Below, in pieces: positions 32,929-38,908 of a DNA stretch of 43,372 nucleotides (position 1 is its first letter; the number at the start of each line of letters is the position of its first letter). Origin of the DNA: a virus. Under the pieces are notes generated by a model. That model searched no databases and was not told the origin of the DNA. It saw nothing but the letters and a program-made list of their open reading frames with translations. The stretch lies in the IMG/VR virus record IMGVR_UViG_3300044630_003426, positions 1 to 43,372 of that record; one strand, given 5' to 3'. A program made the position numbers and the translations under genes.

Positions 32929-33276
32929 TTACTCCAGACGCAGGACTTCTAAGCCCTTGCCATCATTGGTCAGTGACGATGTTGTAGCACCAGAGCCAAA
33001 CACCTTGGCACAACGTGATGACACAGACGAACGCAGTGACTGCATAGGTAATCCGTCAGGCACAGTGATGATCGCTGACTGACCAACAGCTAAGTTGTCA
33101 ATGACTGCTCGGTAGTCGATAACACCACGCACGTCAACCACTGGCTTGATTGGTTTCTTAGGTGCAATGACAAGTTCGCCATACTCATAGCCCTCGGGTG
33201 AAATGATCTTGAGATCACAGCCTAAGTTAGTGAGCTGATTGGCAAGGCGTTCGATGGTTTTTTCTGTGATTGACAT
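32929..33276 (-). CDS. Hypothetical 115-residue protein
   Basis: A helix MSITEKTIERLANQLTNLG, then strands with Pro/Lys-rich KKPIKPVVDVRGVIDY and a C-terminal region with AVGQSAIITVPDG. GGAGG precedes the ATG. It is two bases from the next gene. No family is recognised. Confidence 0.6.
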   Translation of the reverse strand: MSITEKTIERLANQLTNLGCDLKIISPEGYEYGELVIAPKKPIKPVVDVRGVIDYRAVIDNLAVGQSAIITVPDGLPMQSLRSSVSSRCAKVFGSGATTSSLTNDGKGLEVLRLE

Positions 33277-33279
33277 GGC

Positions 33280-34161
33280 TTAGTCCTCCAACATTGAGTT
33301 AATAGAATCGAGTAATGCAGTTGTCTGAATGTTGACCTCTCGACGTTTCTCGGGGTCGTCACGCAGTTGTTGTGGGTGTGGCGTTGTGTCCGCCACTGTC
33401 TTAGCTAGCGACAAGATGTCGTCAGGCAAGATGCCTGCGAAGTCATGAAGCAAGTTAATTTCTTCAGCGATGTTCTCGCACACTGAGTCACGGAAGATCG
33501 GTGAACGTACCTCAACGGCACCAGTTTTCTTGTTGATGATCTCGCGGTCAGTGCGGCCAGTCACCTCATGTAAGCGAGCGACAACTTCCTTCAGACGCTC
33601 CAGTGGTGCACGCAGTACAGCGTTCATGGATTCCTTGGTCGCATCCTCCACTTGTTGCCTGAGTGTGTTGAGCTCGTCTTCCTGCATAGCTACACGGAAG
33701 TCGGTCATGTCAGTGATCGGGCGGTAGTTGATACGGAAGCGGAATGCACTACGCAAGTCAGTCAGGTCAGGGTAAGCGTTGGGGTCGAACAGCTCACCTT
33801 GGCTAGCTTGTGCATGCATCATGACGTTGCCCCAGTTGTTGAGGAACGCAGTCACAGCCTGCTCGAACTCGATCTCGAACTTACCCATGCGCTCAGTGAA
33901 CTGCATGAAGCGTGCCGAGGGGAGCATGTCCTGACCTCTGTCCCACGGGTAGGTTGTGCTCTCGATGTAGGCACGGGCTTGTGACTCGACCATGTTGATC
34001 GGTTGCACCAGTGACTTGGGATACAAGTCCTTGCGGTACTGGCCTGCACCATGGGCGTTGTTGGCACGCTCAGCGTCTGAGGTAGCCTTGGCGTCCTTCT
34101 GAGTCATCTGTGGTTTGCTGACTGACAGGGACACTAGCAATGCGTGATCTTTAATAGACAT
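33280..34161 (-). CDS. DUF3150-like protein of the MoxR operon
   Basis: 293 residues, largely helical. It contains AERANNAHGAGQYRKDLYP, ARAYIESTTYPWDRGQDMLP and a long helical middle with MGKFEIEFEQAVTAFLNN. The order (an opening on substrate-like residues, a short WDRG-x-D segment, then FEQAVTAFL) resembles DUF3150-type proteins that accompany MoxR/CobS-like ATPases in phages; the match is from memory. It may be an accessory subunit of the same machine. TGGAGAATTTT precedes the ATG, and palindrome copy 3 lies 21 bases upstream. Confidence 0.6.
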   Translation of the reverse strand: MSIKDHALLVSLSVSKPQMTQKDAKATSDAERANNAHGAGQYRKDLYPKSLVQPINMVESQARAYIESTTYPWDRGQDMLPSARFMQFTERMGKFEIEFEQAVTAFLNNWGNVMMHAQASQGELFDPNAYPDLTDLRSAFRFRINYRPITDMTDFRVAMQEDELNTLRQQVEDATKESMNAVLRAPLERLKEVVARLHEVTGRTDREIINKKTGAVEVRSPIFRDSVCENIAEEINLLHDFAGILPDDILSLAKTVADTTPHPQQLRDDPEKRREVNIQTTALLDSINSMLED

Positions 34162-34182
34162 AAAATTCTCCAGTTAAAAAGT

Positions 34183-34198
34183 TAATCCCGTGGGATTA
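34183..34198. repeat. Palindrome copy 3
   Basis: TAATCCCGTGGGATTA before the DUF3150-like gene. The upstream gene's TAA stop is its first three minus-strand bases. Confidence 0.9.
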
Positions 34199-34567
34199 GA
34201 GGGCGTCACGAATGACGGTGCGAACAGCTTCCTCGAAGTCACCGCCTGAGAAGTTGGGCTCATAGTCAGTGAGTTTCTGGTCGACAACATCGTCGATCTT
34301 GGAGTCGAAGTCGAAGTCGTTCATGGCGTCCTCTACCTTTGACTCGACCTGATCGTCAATGTAGACAGCGGTTGCGTTATGCACAGCCTCGCGGGTCTGG
34401 TCGTCGTCGTTAAGTAACTCAATGAGTGAACTACGTAATGCCTCTGCGTCAAGCGCAAGCACTGCCTGAGTCTCAGCTTTCATCTTGCTGATAACTGCGT
34501 CTGCAACGTCCGACACAAGTTTGTCGTACACGCCACCAAAAATTGATAACAGTTGTGATTGATCCAT
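34196..34567 (-). CDS. Acidic helical protein, first gene of the MoxR operon
   Basis: 123 residues, strongly acidic, with few aromatic residues: SQLLSIFGGVYDKLVSDVADAV, a long Ala/Glu/Asp-rich helix and DFDFDSKIDDVVDQKL. It could be coiled-coil or a DNA mimic; no family is recognised. Directly downstream of promoter P1, with TGGAGATCATC as ribosome site and palindrome copy 4 in its leader. Confidence 0.62.
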   Translation of the reverse strand: MDQSQLLSIFGGVYDKLVSDVADAVISKMKAETQAVLALDAEALRSSLIELLNDDDQTREAVHNATAVYIDDQVESKVEDAMNDFDFDSKIDDVVDQKLTDYEPNFSGGDFEEAVRTVIRDAL

Positions 34568-34601
34568 GATGATCTCCAGTGAATAAGTAAAGTGAACAAG
34601 T

Positions 34602-34617
34602 TAATCCCACGGGATTA
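34602..34617. repeat. Palindrome copy 4
   Basis: TAATCCCACGGGATTA in the untranslated leader between promoter P1 and ATG 34567, about 42 bases after the predicted transcription start. Confidence 0.9.
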
Positions 34618-34665
34618 CGGAAAGCAGGGCAAGGGGTGTGGGCGATCCCCTAGTCCATAGTCATT

Positions 34666-34694
34666 ATTGTACCACTATGTGGTGTGGATGTCAA
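34666..34694 (-). promoter_or_regulatory. Strong sigma70 promoter P1
   Basis: On the minus strand TTGACA, 17-base spacer, TACAAT, a near-consensus promoter. The spacer holds CCACACCACAT and an inverted repeat CCAC-ATA-GTGG. It would start transcripts near 34659 and serve the operon from 34567 to the VWA gene. Its -35 box touches the stop codon of the upstream gene. Confidence 0.85.
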
Positions 34695-35311
34695 GTCAAG
34701 GGCACGTGCAGTGGAAGCTCTAACTGTCCGGGATGCAACGACCTGCGTTTCTCCCATTCCAATTCCTTGATGGCCTCATTGATCGTGGAAACCTTGTCCT
34801 CAACCAAGTCAGTGTCAAGCGGCAGGGAACTCTCGTACCCACCTACGTTGTACACGTGCTCGAAGTCAGGCTTGCCGTCAATCATCTGCGTCACCTCAAG
34901 TCGCACCCAGTGCCAGTCCTCCTCATACCAACCCTTGAGGTACTTGTAGTCCTGCTCGACCGCCTTGGTGCAATCCTCGGGCGTCTTGTGTCCCCATTCC
35001 CTGCGTGCAATGTCAAGCGTCGAGAAAAAGTCGTAGTACAGCCGATGCACTGTGCGTCTGTCATACCTGAACAGTGGTTTCAGCATCCGCAGGCGGGTCT
35101 CTTCCTCAAGGTCAGGTTCCTCGTCGATGATGTGTTGCTCCAGTTGCTCAGCGTTCAGCGGGTTCCAATCCATCTCGAGCACAATCCCGTGGCCGTCTGA
35201 CCACTCGAGCGGAGACCCTGCGTCGTAGTCCTGATACCAACGCACGCGGTACACCTTGCCGCACTTGTGCGTGAACATTTCCTCATGTGTGATGTCGTCG
35301 TCATAGCTCAT
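34691..35311 (-). CDS. Hypothetical acidic protein
   Basis: 206 residues, acidic, rich in Asp, Glu, Trp and Tyr. It begins MSYDDDITHEEMFTHKCGKV; the middle is DIARREWGHKTPEDCTKAVE and YLKGWYEEDWHWVRLEVTQM, and the end is HPGQLELPLHVPLT. No recognised domain. The last gene of the P2 transcript before promoter P1. Function unknown. Confidence 0.6.
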   Translation of the reverse strand: MSYDDDITHEEMFTHKCGKVYRVRWYQDYDAGSPLEWSDGHGIVLEMDWNPLNAEQLEQHIIDEEPDLEEETRLRMLKPLFRYDRRTVHRLYYDFFSTLDIARREWGHKTPEDCTKAVEQDYKYLKGWYEEDWHWVRLEVTQMIDGKPDFEHVYNVGGYESSLPLDTDLVEDKVSTINEAIKELEWEKRRSLHPGQLELPLHVPLT

Positions 35312-35320
35312 GATGTTTCC

Positions 35321-35719
35321 TTAAACAAAGTTTGATTTGCGTGTCAGCTCGATGTAGTTGTCCACGTACACGTGGATGTTGTCGTCATGTACACCGCTCT
35401 GCTCTTCAATGTCATCGTCTTCCTCACCCAAGCGCAAGAACACAAACGCACCCTCGTACCCATCCCGTGCGAGTTTCATGAGTTTCTCCTGCATGTCAAC
35501 CCATGGCGTCGACTCGTACCATTTCACGTCCTCATAATGCACACGTATCTGGTATGGAAAGTCCACGTCGTGTTCATCATAGTGAAAGTCGAAGTCGTTG
35601 ATTACCTCGAGCCCGTACTGCACCTCTGATGCAACGAGCTTAGCTTCCAAGTGGAATGCGTTGCGGTGATCCTCAGTCTTAAATAATATGACGTACTTTA
35701 CGTCTGATCTGTAACCCAT
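35321..35719 (-). CDS. Hypothetical phage protein (MGYRSDV type)
   Basis: 132 residues. The opening MGYRSDVKYVILFKTEDHRN is a recurrent start of phage proteins of unknown function. The body is acidic and aromatic (DFDFHYDEHDVDFPYQIRVH). AGGAAC precedes the ATG, and palindrome copy 5 lies only 14 bases upstream of it. Confidence 0.65.
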   Translation of the reverse strand: MGYRSDVKYVILFKTEDHRNAFHLEAKLVASEVQYGLEVINDFDFHYDEHDVDFPYQIRVHYEDVKWYESTPWVDMQEKLMKLARDGYEGAFVFLRLGEEDDDIEEQSGVHDDNIHVYVDNYIELTRKSNFV

Positions 35720-35733
35720 AATAGTTCCTTTCT

Positions 35734-35749
35734 TAATCCCGTGGGATTA
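35734..35749. repeat. Palindrome copy 5
   Basis: TAATCCCGTGGGATTA immediately upstream of the ribosome site of the MGYRSDV gene; it supplies the TAA stop of the gene before it. Confidence 0.9.
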
Positions 35750-36034
35750 GTTACCTTTGATGAAAAACAAGATGACCTTCTGCGTTGCACCATAGTGCCC
35801 AGTAATGTCGTCGAACGAGAATTCCTCACGAGAATCGTCAACCACAGACATGTGGGAATACACCCACAAGTTGTCGTCAGCGTCCCGCCAGTCGTCGGTG
35901 CTTGCACTGAACCATTCGTCGACAAGGGTTTGTTCCTCGTCATCAAGCCCAGTCGAGTCAGCGTTGATGAGACACGGCAAAGCAAACTCACCGATCTCAT
36001 ATTCGAAAGTTTCGTAAACAGTAAAAGTCATCAT
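35747..36034 (-). CDS. Acidic hypothetical protein
   Basis: 95 residues from ATG 36034, or 94 from the adjacent ATG at 36031, which is better spaced from GGAGG. Very acidic: MTFTVYETFEYEIGEFALP, then TDDWRDADDNLWVYSH and EEFSFDDITGHYG. Charge and size would suit a DNA mimic or host-inhibitor protein, but no family is recognised. The stop codon lies in palindrome copy 5. Confidence 0.6.
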   Translation of the reverse strand: MMTFTVYETFEYEIGEFALPCLINADSTGLDDEEQTLVDEWFSASTDDWRDADDNLWVYSHMSVVDDSREEFSFDDITGHYGATQKVILFFIKGN

Positions 36035-36120
36035 GGCCTCCAGTAAAACAAGTCAAGTGCAACAACAATTAAACCGAGTACAAAAAGTACTCGCTCCAGT
36101 TTTTCCCAGTTAGTCATCAT
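36031..36120 (-). CDS. 29-residue membrane microprotein
   Basis: Reads MMTNWEKLERVLFVLGL then IVVALDLFYWRP: a charged N-terminus and one membrane helix. GGAGGAAGATC precedes the ATG. It overlaps the genes on both sides (ATGA at its end). Function unknown. Confidence 0.58.
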   Translation of the reverse strand: MMTNWEKLERVLFVLGLIVVALDLFYWRP

Positions 36121-36241
36121 GATCTTCCTCCGGTTTGTCAATTACCTCGACGCGCAGAATCCGCACGCCCTCGAAAATTTCCACGACCTCGTAGTCAATG
36201 GCGAAGTAGTCAAGCAGTTTGTAAAGCTCTTGGGGTGTCAT
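36110..36241 (-). CDS. 43-residue acidic protein
   Basis: Reads MTPQELYKLLDYFAIDYEVV followed by EIFEGVRILRVEVIDKPEE and DHDD. AGGAAACAAA precedes the ATG, and palindrome copy 6 sits 11 bases upstream. Too short for a reliable family call. Confidence 0.58.
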   Translation of the reverse strand: MTPQELYKLLDYFAIDYEVVEIFEGVRILRVEVIDKPEEDHDD

Positions 36242-36252
36242 TTTGTTTCCTT

Positions 36253-36268
36253 TAATCCCGTGGGATTA
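36253..36268. repeat. Palindrome copy 6
   Basis: TAATCCCGTGGGATTA directly upstream of the ribosome site of the 43-residue gene, in the 38-base gap after the P2 gene. Confidence 0.9.
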
Positions 36269-36279
36269 GTCGTTAGTTG

Positions 36280-37050
36280 TTAATCGTGAATCCGTTGGTT
36301 GAGGGCAACGTAACCGGCCACTGTGGCACGCATCTGCTTTACTGGCATGGGGATTACTGTGTCGATGAATGTAAGCATGTCGTGGCATGCGGCCATGAAA
36401 GCGGGGTTATCGTGTGAGGCGGCAAGGGCGGACTCTGGGTGAATGTCACCCGACACGTTGCGAATGCATGTCTCGAGGTGAACCCGTGCATCGTGTAAAA
36501 GTGTGAACCTTGTCTCATCATGCAACCTTGGGCGAACCGCGGCAGTCTCGAGTTTGTCCATAGCCTCGGCATAGTTGACGCCATACTGACAAGCCTCAGC
36601 ACGATGTGGTTTTGTCAACCCGCTGAATCCCTTGTCGTCATTCCACTTGCAACGTGTGCGATAGCCCGCCTCGAAACACCCAGTGCGGTAAATTTTCTTG
36701 ACGGCAACGTCATAGCTAAACCCTGCAGACTTTTGTTGCTCTAGAAAAGCATTGAAGTAAAGTGACTTGTGACGTCTGGTCGTTGGTGAAAACCCGTTGA
36801 CGTGCAACCAGAGCTCCACGTTGTTTGTGTGGTTGTTGTGCACTAACTGGGCAACTTCTGTGCTGTATGAATAACCCACGGCTAGCACATCGAAATGTCC
36901 GCCTGACTCTAGGTTGATTGAACTTTGTTGGGAAAGCGTCGGGTTGCGTGCAGACATATTAGTGCCTACACCCAGTGAGCGCATTTCAGTGCCGACAAGT
37001 TTTTTAGCCGCAGACGCAAAGCGTGCGGCAACATGTGCATTTGTTGTCAT
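36280..37050 (-). CDS. Hypothetical protein, first gene of the P2 operon
   Basis: 256 residues. It begins MTTNAHVAARFASAAKKLVG and has a Ser/Asn/Gln-rich region, then HNNHTNNVELWLHVNGFSP, KSLYFNAFLEQQKSAGFSYD and a His-rich C-terminal third. No signal peptide or known motif. TGGAGATCAA precedes the ATG. Being the first product of a strong promoter beside the putative origin, it may be an early takeover protein; this is inference. Confidence 0.6.
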   Translation of the reverse strand: MTTNAHVAARFASAAKKLVGTEMRSLGVGTNMSARNPTLSQQSSINLESGGHFDVLAVGYSYSTEVAQLVHNNHTNNVELWLHVNGFSPTTRRHKSLYFNAFLEQQKSAGFSYDVAVKKIYRTGCFEAGYRTRCKWNDDKGFSGLTKPHRAEACQYGVNYAEAMDKLETAAVRPRLHDETRFTLLHDARVHLETCIRNVSGDIHPESALAASHDNPAFMAACHDMLTFIDTVIPMPVKQMRATVAGYVALNQRIHD

Positions 37051-37088
37051 TTGATCTCCAGTGATACGTATATAAGTGAGGGAGTTGC

Positions 37089-37104
37089 TAATCCCGTGGG
37101 ATTA
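37089..37104. repeat. Palindrome copy 7
   Basis: TAATCCCGTGGGATTA in the leader downstream of promoter P2, about 45 bases after the predicted start, matching the geometry at P1. Confidence 0.9.
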
Positions 37105-37155
37105 GCGCTTTACCGAATCGGGGTACCTGAAGGCGCTTTCCGACTCGATGGATAC

Positions 37156-37184
37156 ATTGTACCATGATGTGGTGTGGTTGTCAA
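37156..37184 (-). promoter_or_regulatory. Strong sigma70 promoter P2
   Basis: On the minus strand TTGACA, 17-base spacer, TACAAT. The spacer shares CCACACCACAT with P1 and has ACCA/TGGT arms around its centre. It serves the leftward genes from 37050. Confidence 0.85.
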
Positions 37185-37216
37185 GTCGTGGAGAATATGT
37201 CGTATGCGTGTTGGTG

Positions 37217-37307
37217 ATTAGTTGGGGGAATAGTTTGATTAGTCGGGAAATTAGTTGGCGCAAAATTCGTAAGTTGTTGATTTGCAAGGCTTTAGTAAAT
37301 TAGTTGG
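37217..37307 (+). repeat. Iteron-like ATTAGTTGG repeats
   Basis: Four copies of ATTAGT(T/C)GG start at 37217, 37238, 37250 and 37299, spaced 21, 12 and 49 bases. They lie upstream of the G-rich and AT-rich tracts and the DnaA box, as initiator-binding iterons would. Confidence 0.6.
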
Positions 37308-37336
37308 GTTTTCCAGCAAGAGAGAGAAATCTTGGA

Positions 37337-37367
37337 GGGGGTAGGGGGGGTTGAGGGCTTGGAGGGG
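37337..37367 (+). other. G-quadruplex motif
   Basis: G-runs of 5, 7, 3 and 4 separated by TA, TTGA and CTTGGA, meeting the usual intramolecular G4 rule. It lies between the iteron-like repeats and the AT-rich tract. Confidence 0.65.
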
Positions 37368-37403
37368 TTGAATGCTACTGGAATTTAACTTTTCCTCTCT
37401 TGA

Positions 37404-37448
37404 AATAGCTAACTAATAAATAATTTACTATTTAATAAAATATATATA
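37404..37448. other. AT-rich tract, candidate unwinding element
   Basis: About 45 bases almost wholly A/T, containing TAATAAATAATTTA and TATATATA, in an otherwise balanced genome. Followed 54 bases later by a DnaA box. Confidence 0.55.
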
Positions 37449-37501
37449 CCCCCTATGCCGAACCCATGCCGGAAAAAGTCCTTTAAAATCAACAACTTAG
37501 C

Positions 37502-37510
37502 TTATCCACA
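37502..37510 (+). other. Perfect DnaA box (TTATCCACA)
   Basis: An exact match to the consensus DnaA box beside the AT-rich tract. With the iterons it supports a replication origin that may use host DnaA. No second perfect box was found in the region. Confidence 0.6.
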
Positions 37511-37656
37511 CCACATATGGCCAATTTAACGTCGAAATAGTTTAGTAAATGTAAGTTTCGTGTAATCTAAAATCACCCTAAATTAGTGGTCACTTCGCCC
37601 GCAACCCGCATGAATCCTCATTTGTTGTGTATCTACAACATTACTGGCATTGTGGT

Positions 37657-37672
37657 TAATCCCGTGGGATTA
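37657..37672. repeat. Palindrome copy 8
   Basis: TAATCCCGTGGGATTA, followed by a run of G. It lies in the noncoding region and not in a gene leader. Confidence 0.9.
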
Positions 37673-37698
37673 GGGGGGGGTATGCCGAACGGGGCTTT

Positions 37699-37751
37699 TA
37701 CGTCGCTCATACGTCATACGTCAGCCATACATCGCCCATACGTCGTACGTC
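37699..37751 (+). repeat. Phased TACGTC array
   Basis: TACGTC starts at 37699, 37710, 37717, 37739 and 37746, with a variant TACATC at 37728. Spacings are 11, 7, 11, 11 and 7 bases, so most sites lie about one helical turn apart, as for a cooperative DNA-binding protein. Confidence 0.65.
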
Positions 37752-37773
37752 GTCGCATACTGGGCCGCGAAGA

Positions 37774-37814
37774 TGATAGTAGTGTGATGCACACGCATGC
37801 GTGATGATAGTAGT
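37774..37814 (+). repeat. Two TGATAGTAGT repeats
   Basis: Copies at 37774-37783 and 37805-37814, flanking a GATGCACACGCATGC stretch. Further copies are at 38665, 38759 and 39524, all intergenic. Confidence 0.6.
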
Positions 37815-37837
37815 TTGGTATTGGGATTTTTTGATGG

Positions 37838-37863
37838 AAAAAAAAGCCCGCTTGCGCGGGCTT
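37838..37863 (-). terminator. Rho-independent terminator
   Basis: On the minus strand: stem AAGCCCGC / GCGGGCTT with a four-base loop, then eight T. Placed 19 bases after the stop of the 37882-38526 gene. Confidence 0.88.
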
Positions 37864-37881
37864 GGCCGGTTTACCGGTTGG

Positions 37882-38526
37882 TTAAATCGACGCGGCGCCC
37901 TTGATGGTTTTGCCCTTGGCCGCCTTGTTGACGCTATACCCAAGGGTTATCAAGTGAGCCACAATGCGCGGGTGAAAAACGGCGTCCTTGAAATAACCTT
38001 CCATATCGTCAAGCCACAATGAAAACTTGTCGGTTTCGGTTTTGACCATATCAGGCGCGGGCGCGGCTGTAGGTGTTGCCGCGGCTTTGGGTTTTGAGCC
38101 GCCACCGGCTTTGCGTCCGATTCCATGGGTTTCGCGCACTTGCTTTGCCGCGTCTTTCATTGCGTGCTTTGGCATGTTGACCGCCTCCGCCGCCGTTACC
38201 GGCGTGTCAACCTTTTTTCCGTCTTTGCCAATAGTGTTAACCATAACGTGGCAAGTACTACCCGCATGCAAGGTTAACGCGTCAACGAACAATGATTTTA
38301 CATTGTGACCCGCGGCTTGAAAATCTGCCGCATAAAGTGCCACTACGTTCGCGATTCTCTCTCCCATGGGTTTCGTAGAATCTAACTGTTGGGCGGCTTT
38401 TGCCGCGGCTTCTTTGCACTTGGCAAGCATGCTTTGGGCGGCTTGTCCGGCTTCGTTGATAAGTGTGCCGATTGACGCGTCACGGGTTGCCACTGTAACA
38501 GTGGCGGCTTTGGTTGCTTTGCTCAT
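37882..38526 (-). CDS. Ala/Lys-rich hypothetical protein
   Basis: 214 residues from ATG 38526 after GGAGGCTCAC; a longer frame to 38550 lacks support. The N-terminal half is helical and Ala-rich (LINEAGQAAQSMLAKCKEAA), with LHAGSTCHVMVNTIG in the middle. Then come a basic disordered linker (GRKAGGGSKPKAAATPTAAP) and a C-terminal basic region with KAAKGKTIKGAASI. The layout suggests a DNA-binding protein, but no family is recognised. Own promoter (P3) and terminator, next to the putative origin. Confidence 0.62.
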   Translation of the reverse strand: MSKATKAATVTVATRDASIGTLINEAGQAAQSMLAKCKEAAAKAAQQLDSTKPMGERIANVVALYAADFQAAGHNVKSLFVDALTLHAGSTCHVMVNTIGKDGKKVDTPVTAAEAVNMPKHAMKDAAKQVRETHGIGRKAGGGSKPKAAATPTAAPAPDMVKTETDKFSLWLDDMEGYFKDAVFHPRIVAHLITLGYSVNKAAKGKTIKGAASI

Positions 38527-38595
38527 GTGAGCCTCCGATAAGTAAACCACTTAGAAAAACCGCTAAGCCGGTCATGTCTCAATTGACATGCGTCA

Positions 38596-38623
38596 AGTAT
38601 ACCACAACTGGACAACATGTCCA
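38596..38623 (-). promoter_or_regulatory. Promoter P3 with operator-like inverted repeats
   Basis: On the minus strand TGGACA, 16 bases, TATACT. The -35 box is one arm of an inverted repeat TGGACA-ACA-TGTCCA (38609-38623). A second dyad, TTGAC-ATGC-GTCAA, covers the start region (38583-38596). Two dyads framing a promoter imply repression. It drives the 38526 gene. Confidence 0.7.
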
Positions 38624-38635
38624 CCACAAAACCGC

Positions 38636-38651
38636 TAATCCCGCGGGATTA
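38636..38651. repeat. Palindrome copy 9
   Basis: TAATCCCGCGGGATTA, fully palindromic, just upstream of promoter P3. Confidence 0.9.
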
Positions 38652-38664
38652 ACGCGGCCACGCA

Positions 38665-38704
38665 TGATAGTAGTTGGGGCCCCATACGTCGTGCGTCACA
38701 CGTC
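38665..38704 (+). repeat. Second TGATAGTAGT / TACGTC block
   Basis: TGATAGTAGT at 38665-38674, then TACGTC, TGCGTC and CACGTC at 38685, 38692 and 38699 (7-base spacing), followed by GCATAC as in the first array. It is a degenerate second copy of the 37.7-kb block. Confidence 0.55.
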
Positions 38705-38758
38705 GCATACCGCTATGTTAGTGGAGGCTCACTTAGCCGGTCTGTCAAGCCGAACGCG

Positions 38759-38768
38759 TGATAGTAGT
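38759..38768 (+). repeat. TGATAGTAGT repeat
   Basis: A copy 16 bases from the terminator at 38784, repeating the terminator-repeat arrangement seen at 37805-37863. Confidence 0.55.
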
Positions 38769-38783
38769 GATAGTTTTTGGGCG

Positions 38784-38806
38784 AAAAAAAGCCCACTTTC
38801 GTGGGC
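38784..38806 (-). terminator. Rho-independent terminator
   Basis: On the minus strand: stem GCCCAC / GTGGGC with a four-base loop and seven T. It ends the 39404-38813 transcript. Confidence 0.87.
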
Positions 38807-38812
38807 TCGGGT

Positions 38813-38908
38813 TTAGAAGAACAGGACGTCAAAATAATGTAGTGCTAGCGCAGTGAGCGCGAGGCCCACTGCGACTGCGCTCAAGATATCAAGAGCACAC
38901 GATTTCAT
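38813..38908 (-). CDS. 31-residue membrane microprotein
   Basis: Reads MKSCALDILSAVAVGLALT then ALALHYFDVLFF: one strong membrane helix. GAGG lies nine bases before the ATG, and the start overlaps the end of the preceding gene by 20 bases. A terminator follows at once. Function unknown; a small holin-like role is possible but unsupported. Confidence 0.58.
   Translation of the reverse strand: MKSCALDILSAVAVGLALTALALHYFDVLFF

Larger units (their letters stand above)
37105..37881. other. 777-base noncoding region: promoter P2 and candidate replication origin
   Basis: No convincing gene. From left to right it holds promoter P2, four iteron-like repeats, a G-quadruplex motif, an AT-rich tract, a DnaA box, palindrome copy 8, a phased TACGTC array, two TGATAGTAGT repeats and a leftward terminator. 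Short frames at 37586-37804 and 37707-37943 run through these repeats and are not supported. Confidence 0.55.

Noticed and set aside
37586-37943. Short frames in the noncoding region
   Set aside because: They run through repeats and a terminator, lack ribosome sites and have no protein-like composition.
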